Of a DNA stretch of 64,000 nt, positions 14,572-27,500 are shown in pieces. Source of the stretch: Onchocerca volvulus (taxonomy: Eukaryota; Nematoda; Chromadorea; Rhabditida; Onchocercidae); NCBI GenBank assembly GCA_000499405.2, contig HG738139.1, positions 12,760,898-12,824,897 on the forward strand. The letters are read 5' to 3'. The translations under genes were made by a program, and so were the position numbers. Below the pieces are notes generated by a model. It had not been told where the DNA came from. It ran no database searches and worked only from the letters and a program-made list of their open reading frames with translations. Numbering within the stretch: the stretch's first letter is position 1; each line of letters begins with the position of its first letter.

Positions 14572-15345
14572 AGAAATGCATCAAGTTAGATCTCAAAACA
14601 CTGGATAAGATTGTGATGCAATATGCAAAATAACACATCACATTGTATAATGATTTTAATGATAGTATCAATGATAGATGATTGATGATAATGTTGAAAA
14701 CAAGTGAAGTCATTTTAACGTTTATTTTTAAAAAGTTAAAGATTAGAAATGAAACAATTTTAAAGTTGTAAAAAGTTATAAATAACTTTGACAAACAAGT
14801 GTAAAATTGATGGTAATCTAATATTATAATTGCAATTGAAATAAAAACTAATTTCATATTTTTCATGAATAAACAGGAACAATGGAAAGATGGAATGATG
14901 AAAAATTTTTTAATAATAAACGATTCTATTTAATATTTTATTTCAATATTTATTTTAAAAAATTAATCATTTTGCTTAATAATATTGATATTATGAATAT
15001 AAAATTAAAAAAAAAAAAAGAAAAACGAAGAATTATTGCATGAGAAAAATAGAATTAGTCGTTGGTTGAATTTAAATTTTATTTTTTTATAATTTTAAAT
15101 GTCTTCCTCAACATCTGATGATAAGAATTGATTAAAGCAATTGTAACGATTGTTTAAAAAAACATAAAAAAATAAAAAATACATCCGTTATGCTTCAATT
15201 CTACGTAGATTAAACATCAACAAAAATTTGAGTATCAATCAATTTCGATGGTTTATTTTTAGCTACTATTTACATTTTATATCATTCATGTCATTCTATA
15301 ATTATCCATTTTGCGTTTGTCAAATAATTTTAAATCAATAATCTT

Positions 15346-15417
15346 ATCATTAAATAATCATATTATCAGATATTATTACTTTCATCATTAAATAATCATA
15401 TTATCAGATATTATTAC
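15346..15417. repeat. Two exact tandem copies of a 34-bp unit (38-bp period)
   Basis: Units 15346-15379 and 15384-15417 are identical over 34 bases (starting ATCATTAAATAATCATATTA), separated by four bases. Exact identity points to a recent local duplication. The unit is itself rich in ATAATC/GATATT half-palindromes. Confidence 0.9.
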
Positions 15418-18400
15418 GTAATACATTGACATCAAATTTATACAAATTGCAAAAAAAAAAAAGACAAATTTAATTGGGAATAATTCAATTTTTTGTTCCC
15501 TTTTTTTTTTAAATTAAACTTAAGAGAAGAAAAAAATGAAAAAAAAAAGGATTCAAAAATTTTGCTCATAAACAACCATAATCCATTAAATCAACAACAT
15601 TTTGGGAAAAGATGAAAATAAAATAATGCAATTTTTAGAAATTGTTTATTTAATTTTTTCATTAACACTATTATGCTATATTTGTTGATTGAATTTTATG
15701 CAAATTGATGTGTTAAAAAGCATAAAATTAGCCCACCGATTTACATAAATTTATTTTTGCGATGAAATTGTCAAAGAATGTTTAATTGTAAAATTACTCA
15801 TTAAGACTTAAAATTTTAATATAATGATTGTATATCATACTAAAATATAATAGCAAATAAGCCATTTAATAGTTTGATTTTAATTAATCAAAAGTTTATA
15901 ACTTAACTTTAGTGCATTTTTTTTTTCTGTTCTGAATTAAAGACTGATAAAGATTAAAATAAATGATATCAAATATATTCATAGATCTTTTTTTATTATT
16001 ATGGCAAAAAAAAAAAATAAACTTGACAGAATAAAATAAAAATGTCAATCATTTTTAAAATAAGATATATGTCAAATATTCTCAGCTATTTATTCTATTA
16101 CATAGATTTTATTATATTACTTCAGCACTATGCTTTCTTTCCGCAAAAACTTTTTTTTGCTAAAAATTTTAGCCTTAAATTTGGATAATATATGAATTTA
16201 ATTCGAATAATCTTAAACAAAAAAAAAAGTTATGCAATAAAAAATTTGACAGAGACATTTTCCATATAAATGACACCTCATAAATGAAACTATTATTTTA
16301 TAAATGAAAAAAAAAAAAAAAAGAAAAAAGACGAACATCTTATATGTGATAAAATGATAGATAAAACGAAAGTAATGAAAATTTATCAGTGATAATGGAT
16401 AAAATTTAAACGCAATAAACCATCATCACCTATTCTTCCTCGAAAAGTATGTTATACGTAAATTATCCTTTTACGCATTTCTTTAATTAAAAACGAAGTA
16501 TTTGTGTGCGATTAAGGATATAATGTGATCAAAAATCAAGAATATTACTTGTTTATGTATATTATATATATGTAATTTACAGAAAATAAAAAGGAAAAAA
16601 AAAGTAAGAATAAGCAATCAGAAAAACTGTGAATTCTGTTTACATTTTATTTCCGGAAAACATCATCTCTTTCATTTCCTTCAAATTCAATTTCAATTTT
16701 AACAAATGATGAATAAAATTAATTTTATTTGAAGTTAAAAAAAAAAATCAGATCATTGAAAAGTTCAAGTAATAATTTTAATAAAATATTTAAGAAATGA
16801 CCAAGCGTTAGGGTAAACTGAAAATTAGTCGTTAATAACTTACTTTATGACTTAAAATAAATTGCAAATGGATGATAAATTTGTCATTTAAGTAATAAAT
16901 TCGTTATTTAAATATTTGTAACAAAGAGATTATGACTATTTTAGGCAAATTAATGAACAAAATAAGCAAGTTTTCTCGGCGCAAATGAGAGAAAATATGA
17001 AATTTAAATAGCTTTCAACGAACAAACCAAAAATTGTAAGATTTAAAATAACAAAATGTGCGAAATCTTAACATCTAGCAATATCGTAGCAATCATATTT
17101 CACTACATTATTAATTATTTAAATAATTAAACATCACATTAAGTATGCTGCAATTGCAGACAATTACCTATTTTTAATGCTATGTTCCAATAATAAACTT
17201 TCTTTTAAATTATAAATTGCTTACTTGAATAACTAATCACTTCAATTGATTCGATGAAGCAAATTTAATTTTAAAAATAAATTTTTATCTAATTTAAGCA
17301 AAAAAAAAAAAAAAAAATGTTTACTTCCTTGATTAGATCAAAATTCACTTATCTTTAACTTAATATCCATAAAATGAACAGTTATTTTATGATCATTTCT
17401 ATATATAATCAGTTTTTTATCAATCTAATAGACCAAAAATATTTTTAATTTTTATGCTTCTTTTTTTTTCTTTCTTTATTAGCTTAAATTATTTGTATTT
17501 CGAACTTCTTGAATGAATGAAGATTATTAAAATTCAAAATATAATCTGGCAACAAAATAAAAAAAAAAAAAAAAAGAAAAAACAAATCATCCACTTAGAA
17601 TTCCTTAAACAAATATTAACATGAAAAATTCAGCGAAAAAAAAAAAGCTAAATAAATGATGCAGAAAGCTTAAAAGCCTTTAAAATATTTTTTGCATCCA
17701 TTAACCTCTAAGATCTATTCTTAGTCAATAAAAAGAAAAAAAAAGGAAAAAATTGAAACGATCTGTTATAATTTTATTTCTATCAAATGGTGTGAACATT
17801 TTTTCAGAAATTTTCACCAAAAAATCAAACAAAAATCAGACTAAGAAAATTCGAATTTTTTTGAAATTTTTATTTCACAAATAAGAGATATAATTTTTTT
17901 TATTTATCATATGCAAAGTATATTTAAATCTAAGTTTATATATTTATTGCAAACAGTTTCATATTGTGGCCTATATTCATTGTCTCTATTTAAATTATAT
18001 TTTTTATTTAGATTTTACCTAAAATGACATGAACACCCAAATATAAAGAAAAAAAATAAACTTTTGAAAAGAGAGACATAATTTTCAAAAATTAATTAGC
18101 AACAACTGAAAAAATGAAAATTCGAAATACTTTGGTATAGAAGTTTATTCTTCAAATTGAGTGAATAAAGTTCTTTTATATTTGAGCAAATTGCGGTTTT
18201 TCTTTTTTTTTTTTTTTTTTTTTTCTTTTCAAAGCAAAATTTAAGGCATTTAAATGGAAAATGTATTATGTAAAATTTCGATTATATCCAAAACAAATTA
18301 AACTAACACTAGGACCAAAAAGATTTTATTGGAATTTTTTCTTTTTTTTTCTTGTCAAAAAAATATGAAAAAATAAAACTTGTGTTGAAGATTCTTGAAA

Positions 18401-21400
18401 ATTTTGAGTAATGCAGTACTAAATGAAATTATTGATGTATTTTAAGTGGTAGCAGAAAAGAAAAAAAAAATTAAACTTTCGTTCATAAAAAAGATCGCTT
18501 AAAAATAAGCTTGTTGTAGTGAAAATTCAAACAGAATAAAATTTGCATTTTTCAATATTTACGACTTAAGCTGCGTAAATATTTGGCTTTTCCACTAACA
18601 AATCGTACGGTACAATGAGAATTTTTTTAATTTGGATGAATTTGAAGTGAGCATTAAAAAAGTGCAATCAATATAGTTCATGTTTTAGTCTTGTAGAATG
18701 AGATTACAAAATATTTTTTTGAATTTTTCCACAAAATACTAAAATAGTCGTGCAAAAAATTTAGGATAAAAGTTATTTTAAGAAAAAGTATCTGATTAAG
18801 ATTTGTTTCTAAAAGAATCATGATTCAAATCAAATAAGACAACTCTATAAATACTTTTAATCCAAATCATGATCTCTTAATTTAAATAAAGCTATTAGCA
18901 AAATAATTTTCATTAGATTATATTCAAGAAATATAAATTGGTAAAACGATTTACATTTCGAAGACGGAAGTATTTTTCTTCCTTTTTTTCGGAAATTAAA
19001 ATTTGAATTGAAATATTTAGTTAAAAGAATCCGGATAAGAAAAACGATGAAAAGAAGTTAGTTGATCGAGAAGAGTGAATAATTTTTGTTCGAGCGAAAT
19101 TTCGATTATTATCTCTCTATGCCACTTATAAAATACTGCATTATTTATTTCAATTGAGAGTTTTCTAATATGTAAATTTAGAGGAATTATTGAAGAAAAT
19201 ATTATTATCAATACTCTATTTTGGATAAAAATATAAATATTTGTCAATAAGAGCATCATTGCCTTTTAAAATATCCAATTCTTTTTTCTTAAATTAGTAT
19301 TTCATAATATATTTGCGCATTATCGATTATTACACGAACTATTATGCTACTATTTCTGAATTAAATTATTATCTAAGGTAAATTATTTCATATATCTAAG
19401 GTATATTTTTGCCGAAAATCAGAAGATGGCAATCATTCAAATAAAATTATGCTACTTCGAACTTTTTATTCCAAATGATCAAGAAAAAAAAATGATATCT
19501 TTGAATTGTGAAATTCAAATTGCTTAGTTTAGTTTCGAAATTACCAAACTAATTTTTAAAAAATATTTTGGAGCTTTTTCAACCAATTTTCTCTTCAAAA
19601 TTTTCTTAATTAATGTTTAAAAAGCAGGAAAAAAAAAGAGAAGAATTGTTGTGAGAAAAAAAAATATGCATAAATAAAGAGATTTTAGCGATTTGGCAGA
19701 TTTGTTTGGCCAAAACTTTGAGTCTAAAGTAAGACTATTAATCAATGACACCAAAAATAGAAATATTTTAAAAGCTGCCGCCCAATCGACTTTTTGCTTA
19801 CTTGTAATAAGTTTCCAGGTTGCTTCACTTTTATTCACATTTTTCTTGCATTAAATAACTTTCGATTTACACAGGGCTAGAAAATAATATAACTATATGC
19901 TCATTTTTATTTCATCTAACAAAAAAAAAAAAAAAAAATTCATAAAAATTAGAAAAAAGAAATTAAAAAAAAATTTTTGTGGGAAATTTTTACAAATCTT
20001 CAAGTTATTCAATTATGTATAGATAAATCTATTTGAATCTAAAAAAAAAAAAGAAAATATTCAAAGATTTATAATAAACATGCGGTCAAAGTGATGAATA
20101 GCAAAATCAGTATTCTATTAAGAAATGATTGAGAATGCCAAGAATTCTCTAAGCTTTTGAAAGAAGATAGATTTAGAAGTTATTGGATGTAAAAAAATTT
20201 TTTTGGTAAAAAAAAAAAGGAAAATTTTTTGAAAAAAAGTGTAATCTAAAAACTGAATAATAAGTTTGAAGAAGTGGAAAAATTTTCTATTCACATAATC
20301 TATTATTCTTTTTTTTTTTTTTTTTTTTTGTATCAAGTATTCGTTTCAATACTGAAGAGTAATGGTTAAATACTTGTGTGCATTAATTTTATTTTCAATT
20401 TTTGTCACTTTTGACGAAGATTTAAAACTGTTGCAAATAATTGATTAAAGTAGTAAATTTATATTCTATAAGAAAACCAATTAATTAAATTGAACAATTT
20501 GAACTTCTTTATACTTGCAAAAATTTGCCTTACAAATGAAAGATATTTCAATTTAACAAATTTATGACCAAATTTCGATATTCAAATTTTGATACTGAAA
20601 ATATGCCAAAATAGATTTTCATATCAAAGTATGAATAAGAGATTTCTAAAAATTTGAGCTAAAGAAAAAAACAAGATTGAGTAATAGTACTTATACATTT
20701 TAAATCACACAAACCGATTGGATGAGATGTTCAAAGTGAAGTAGACTAAAATTTTTTTAAATAAAACCTGTTGCTAATTGCTAGAGCAACTGACGCTTTT
20801 AAATATTGTACAACTTTCAAGCTTGAGTAATGATTTGATGATGACGAATCAAGCTTATTTCCGCAAATAGTGTGAAATTTATGATTGAAATATAATACTG
20901 ACATAATGACAGCAAAAAAACTTGATGAAATTTTTGAAAAAGAATATCATGCAGATTCATTATAGCTGAATGGTAACTATCAAATTACTTGCCGGGATGA
21001 TTAGTGATGATATTTAGTTTATAATCGAATAACTGAGAATATAATGAGCAACAAAAAATCGAAAATAAATTAGATTAAAGAGTTAGGACAAACTGGTACA
21101 TAGGGTTTATTTGAGAATTGATAAAAATAAATGTCGTATAGAATTTAATTAAAAAAGAAGTTTGAGACTAAATGATAAATAGTTGTTTGATATTTACTAT
21201 AAATAATGTCGCTTTCATCTTGCATTTGGGAGGAAATTGAATTAGACATTAATTAAAGAAATTTTTTTTTTTTTTAATATATATTGAAAGCCGTTGGGTA
21301 AAGATAAAAAGATAAATTTTTCAAAAATATTTTGAAATATTTCTTCTATCTAACAATTATGCGGTGCTTTTCAGGCAAGTGAAATGAAAATTTTCAATAC

Positions 21401-21675
21401 AACAATCATTATTACCGAAAATGAGATGAATGAAAAAAAAATAGCGCAAAATGATGTTTCAAAATAACATTTTTATATTAGGAAGAAAAATGGGAAAGAT
21501 TAATTTAAGCTCGTACTTTTGAAGAAAAATGATAATTAATTCAACGAAATTAGTTCATTAATAAATTCTATTTTGTTGAGCAATATTTATGAGATGATAT
21601 GTAGTATAAAATGAGCAGTTGGCTTTTTGCAAAATACTACAACATCAATTTTTCAATAAATTTAAGATTGCAATT

Positions 21676-21698
21676 CTCTCTCTCCCTCTCTCTCTCAG
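21676..21698. repeat. (CT)n microsatellite
   Basis: CT dinucleotide run broken by one CCC step, followed by CAG. It resembles a long polypyrimidine-AG splice acceptor, but no open frame of interest follows. Confidence 0.85.
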
Positions 21699-22700
21699 CA
21701 TTTTATTATCTTTTTGTTGGTAAATAAGCATAAGATGAAAATAAAGTTTGCAAAATTTCAAAAACTAAATCTAATTGTGTGAAAATTTTATTTTAAAAAA
21801 AAATTATTTTTTATTTTAATCCTTGAAGAAAAATTTTTGCAGAAAATGAAAAAAAAGCCGATCGTTATTACGAAAAGAAATGAATGCACAGTGAATGATT
21901 TGCAAAAATTGAATAGATCCAAGGAAGAAAATAAATGAAATCATATAAAAATATTGAATCGATTCTATCAATAACATCTAATTAGATATCAATAAATCAT
22001 TTCATCGATCTCAATTTCTTATATCATTAAGCAGACAACTCTCAAAAACAACAAGAATTTTCTTAATTTCTAATTTTAACTCTTGCATGTTTGCACGTTA
22101 CTTGCATTTTATTTACAAAAAAATCTTACTTGCACATCTGTCCAATGCTACCAGATTTTATTTTCATGTTTCTATGAAAGTATATCATTTATAGATTATT
22201 ATTAATAGTTCGTTGATTACATTAAAAATTGATTCCGTGAATGATATGCGATTTAAGAAATGAGCATTATTTTGCGAAATGTTAAGATCTAAGTCCAAAA
22301 ATTCTGCGAAAATGGAACCACGAATAAAATGATTCCATAAAAATCTTCAAACATAGCGAAATATTTGAAAATCTATAAGATCAAAATACAACTAATTAAT
22401 TGCTTTAAAGAATAAATCGGAACTAAGTAATAATTAGTGTTGAATGAATACTTATATGCAAAAACAGGAATATTTTTGGTCGCAAATCGATTAAAACCTA
22501 TCGAATAGTTTATTTATTGAATCGATGAATTTGTACTTCAAAAATAAAGAGATAAATAACTTTTCATGGAAAGTTTTTCATTTTTTTTTCAATTTTTTTC
22601 TTCTTTTTTACTAAATTCCTAGAAATGAGAATTATAACATTAAAGTTAATCTTATCCATAACAATTATCAATATTATTTAATAGAATTTGAAAGTTTATA

Positions 22701-22773
22701 GTTAAAATGATTCTTGCTACGCGTATGCATATATTTGTATTTATAGAAATACAAATTATTATTTGAAATCAAA
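22701..22773. repeat. Direct repeat copy A (about 75 bp)
   Basis: Imperfect copy of 23096-23170. Shared blocks include GTTAAAA, GCTAC.CGTATGCATATATTT and the ending ATTATTTGA.TCAAAT-like stretch. The 395-bp spacing encloses a small GC-rich patch at 22944-22971. Confidence 0.75.
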
Positions 22774-23095
22774 TGATACTTTTATACGTTGTGGACATAA
22801 TATGATTGATAGAATTTGTTAACTAATACTTTGATTAATATTCTCTCCTGCTAATCATCTCAGATTATTAAATTATTTAAAAATTTTGATTTAAAGATTT
22901 CTTGAATAATAAATTTTTGATTGGATACGATACAGGAGAGAAAAGGCGGCAATTACGGCCGTAGGGCCGTGATAACAACATCTATAAATTTTTGCTACAT
23001 TTTGTGAAAATTTTTTTTTTTTTTTTAATTACAAAACAACGGCAGATTCGTACACGGTTACTAATTTCATTGCGATCAAAGGTCAAAAAGTTTTA

Positions 23096-23170
23096 GTTAA
23101 AACGATTTTTGCTACACGTATGCATATATTTCCATTTACTGTAAATACAAAGTATTATTTGATTTCAAAT
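23096..23170. repeat. Direct repeat copy B (about 75 bp)
   Basis: Second copy of the 22701-22773 unit, with scattered substitutions and a poly-T tract immediately after. Divergence suggests an old duplication or a dispersed repeat family. Confidence 0.75.
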
Positions 23171-24311
23171 TTTCTTTTTTTTTTTTTTTTTTTTTGACAG
23201 AACAATTTAATGATGGAAAATTATCGAATAAAATACGAAATAGCGTTCAAAAGCGTGAAGTAATAAATCAATGATCGAGAAGACTTTTCATTAGAAAAGA
23301 CATCAGTCAGGCATTACGTCAATCATGCTTCATTCCTAATTACATTTATTCAGCAATTCAAGCTTGATATCTTAAGTGCTTTGCAAATTATAGGTAGGTA
23401 ACAGATGTGTAAACATATCAGATGTGTAAATATATTTTATATAAATCGAAAAATTCATTTATTCAAAACAAAATATCGCATCTCATCCTTTCGCAAAAAT
23501 TGCGCATAACACAAGATAATTAGAAAAAAAAAACATTCAAAAGCAAAAATTAATTTTTAATAAAGTATTATTAACTTTTTATCGAAAAAAAAAAAAAGAA
23601 ATTGCAATAAATATCGATCTCCCTTAATTGAAATGATGCTAGAGTTTAAGTTAAGAAAATTTTTAATGGAAATTTTTCAATGAGAAAAGTTTTTAGATGG
23701 ATTTTAGTTTATTCAGCATTAATCGTTTTTATGAATCTGCCAATTTAGGCTATGAAGAAGGAACTATCTTTACATTCACAATCGAACTAAATTGCAACGA
23801 ATAAGGGGGGTGGTAAAAGTACATGCAAACAAAATGTAAATTTTGAAAAGAAACATATATATGAATAAAATGATCTAAGAATTGGAATTATAAATTGAAA
23901 ACATTATTTTTCAAAAAATTAACAATATGATATGAATGATAGCTATACTATATATGTTGGATGAATAAAATAATGAATAGATGAATTTAGTATAAAGCAA
24001 ATATGCAATAATTAGCTTCTGTAAAATCGACTCTAAAACTGGTTGATAGTAGCAATTATGGAGCTTTTATTTTTCTTTGCTCGAAAATAAAGCTTTTAGT
24101 CTGTCATTAAGAATCTTCCATTAATATATTTTCTCTTTGAGCAAGATGAAAGCTTAGCTAAACAGAAAAGAAAGGAAGAATTATTTTCCCTGAAGATATT
24201 TAGCAAATATTTAGGCTCTAAAAGCCTAATGTTTGTTGCCCGATAAGCTCATATTTGATACTGCTGTAGCTCTGCCATAATTCGACAAAAAAAAAAAAAA
24301 CGATAGATCGC

Positions 24312-24560
24312 CGTCAATTGGGAGTAATTTTAGGCTGATTCTCGAGAGGAATATTTGCAAAATATCATGTTATTTTTACACTTCTTTTAGGTTAAGAAAG
24401 TTTATTTTTGAATAAATGAGAAGAAAAATCATAAACTAATTGGATCTAATTTTAGGCTCATTCTTGAAAAGAATATTTGCGAATTATAATATTGTTTGGT
24501 AAATTTCGTCAATCAGTCGACAAATAAAAAATGACCGCCAATTGGAATAATTTCAGTGCT
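24312..24560. repeat. Degenerate tandem repeat, about 121-bp period
   Basis: The block AATTGG....TAATTTTAGGCT.ATTCT..A.A.GAATATTTGC occurs near 24314 and again near 24437. A partial third copy (CCGCCAATTGGAATAATTT) begins near 24535. Intervening sequence is diverged. Confidence 0.6.
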
Positions 24561-27500
24561 AACAAAAAATATCCGTTTTTAAATAAGTTGCGATGGAAAT
24601 TTATGAAGCTGAATTTAATATTCAAAAATTGATAGTTTTTTCGTTAACATTCATGGCCATTTCATAGATTAAAGAAATTTCACTTTATTCAGCATTGATT
24701 CAGAATACTGGCATCAACAATAGCTTCAAAAAATTTTAGAAATGTTTTCTTCAATGCAAAAAGGAGAATAAAAATTAGAGCAAATAATTAAATGTTCGTC
24801 ATCCAACATGCTCAATCTTGAAAAAAAAAAAAAAAAAAAAGATTGGAGTTATAATAAATACAATTTCATTTTTCAAAATTTATATAAATCTCAAAAATTT
24901 TAACCAGTTTAAAATTATTTTTCTTTAGAAATTAAATATATTTTCATATTATACGAACTTTTTCCCGAATTAATTTTTTAAATATATTTCATAGCAAATG
25001 AAAATACAAATTTTCATTAGCCTATATCAATAAAATATAATTTTATTTAGATTTATTGAATTCAGACACATTTAAGACTATAAATTTTGAAACAACGACT
25101 TAGTAATTACGATGAAAATGTTATAGTGATAAAAAAATCGTAATAAGAAAAGCCGAATCTTATCAAAAAAAATGAAATATTTTTGACTGATATGGAAAGG
25201 TATAGTAATTGAAGCAAAACTTGCATATGTTTACTTACTTACATAAAATTACTTTTTCATATGGAAGCTACTTTAAGACAAACTTAAGCATAGGAATGTC
25301 ATGTCATTGGACTAAATTGTCATCTTTTCTAAATAATATGCTAAAAGAGAAGAAATAAAAGCAAAATGAGCGAATATTATTGGTGGTTTTCGATTAAAAA
25401 CAAAAAAAAAAAAAAAAAAAAAAATTATCTGTTATCTTCCCTTCGAAAAATTTTACAATTCCTCTCAAAGTTTGAGATTGCTGAATTCTGAACTATTGAT
25501 CTAAATGATTTCGATGTTTTTAAAAATTGTAATGCTTCATTTGCAATAAACAAAGTTAATTAAAGAAATTGAATTTGCAATACATTCTAACTACTACAGA
25601 TGTAAATTCAATTTTAAGAAAAATTTTTATTCTAGAAATCTTGAAAAATACAATAAATAGCAGTAGTAAAATTAGCTGCACCATAAAAAATTCTTCTATG
25701 CCAGTAAATATGATAGTATTTTCATAATTTACAAAAAAAAAAAATCAATTTAAATGAAAAAGAATTTATCATCACAAAAAATTTGCAATTGAGGCAAAAG
25801 AGAAAATTGCAGGAAGACTCTTTTCCGGAAATTATTTTAAACTTGAAAAAATTTACAAAATTTTATTTTCAGCCAAAAAAAAAATTCTAAAACTGAGATG
25901 TTCATAAGAAAAAAAAAAAAAAACTATCGAAGAGGCCATCATTTTAATTTGATGCTATTTTTAATCTGCTTATAAATTTAATGCAAAATTAAAATCTGAA
26001 AAACTTTAGAATATATTTTAGTTGACATGGATTTATGAAAGGTAATTTGGAATAAAATTTTATGCCAAAAGGTGCATTTATTTTTAGAAAATAAATAAAT
26101 CATTATATTTTCAAACTATTGCTAATATTTAAATATGCATTGTAGAAATTTTCAAATAGAAATTTTGTTTGCTTATAAACAAAATGATTTATCAAAGTGA
26201 TATGATTTAACTCCCCAGTGGGTTGATTTAATAAATGCTTTCAGGCGGAATTTTTTTTTTTTTTTTCATAATGCTTCTTCATTTTTGAAATTATATTTTA
26301 AATGTAATATAGTTAAATGAAGTTAGAAGTTAATGAAATTTTTGAATGAAATTAGAAGTCAATGAAAATTAAATGAAGTTAGGCTAGATTTTTTTTTTGT
26401 TTTTTAAATAACACAAATGAATCGGATAAGATTTTCATATACATATAATAAATCAATGATTGATGCTTTTTTTTTTTTCTTACGAAAATTCTCGAGAAAA
26501 TATTCTTAAGATGATCGGATGATAATTTAAAACGTTTGCAAAAGAAATTTTAGGAAAAAAGGAAATTTTTTTTTCCCCAAAAAATATATACACGATAGTT
26601 ATTTATGAAACTTTTATGAAATTGGTCCCAAAGGATCGATTTTAAATCTATCACTATTACTTAATTTTACCAATATATTTTACTCACTCACCATTTCTTC
26701 GTTTATATTTTCATCGAATTTCTTCGCCTTTATTACCACAGCATTATATTTCAACCAATATATTAATTTTAATAGTCAAATAATACAAAAACGAAACGAA
26801 AATATCAAAATACAGCAAATACCAGAATCATCGACAGATTGTTTGGATCGTTTGACTGAAAATAAAATTGGAATTGATTAGTTGCTAATAAATCAATCCA
26901 AATCTATAATTATTAATCGAAACTAAAGTCGAAAATACCAATCGATATGTGAAATTTAATTTTATACAAGTTTGTTAAAATAATTTTAATAAGCATATAT
27001 GACACACATTTAGAAAGTTTTTTTTTTTTTTTTATTGCTTTCCGGATTTTTTTGTTCTTTTTTTTTCCTTCAGTTCTTTTTCCGTTTATTCATTTTTTCA
27101 GTTTTTTTTTTCATATTTTAAAAGTAAATTAGAAATTTATTTCAATAGCTTTTATTGTTCACTGTAATATTGGCATAAAAAAAAAAAATACAGAGAATTT
27201 ATTGATCAATTATCATCAGAATATATGAATTTTTATCGAACGAAAAAGGAAACGGAAAAAAACGAAAGAAAAAAAAAGATTTTGTTTGGCTAAGATCGGC
27301 GAAAAAAAAAAAGAAAAAAGCGAAAAAAAAAAAACGAAACTGAATATAAACAGCTTTTATTGTTATAGGAAGGTTTAAATTAAGATTTTCTTACCCTTTT
27401 CTTGTAGTACTTGAAACTATGTTTTTTTTTTTTTTTTCGCTTCTTCATCGCAAAAATTGTTGTGATATTTTCTCGTCTTATCCAACTTAGACAAATCAAA

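Noticed and set aside
14558..14866. 102-residue minus-strand frame with hydrophobic N-terminus
   Set aside because: Leu/Ile/Phe/Asn-rich composition expected from AT-rich DNA; no acceptor, poly(A) signal or family resemblance.
26690..26870. Minus-strand exon between TTTTCAG and GGTGAGTGAG
   Set aside because: The splice signals are good, but every frame from the acceptor has a stop; at most a noncoding 5' exon, unsupported.
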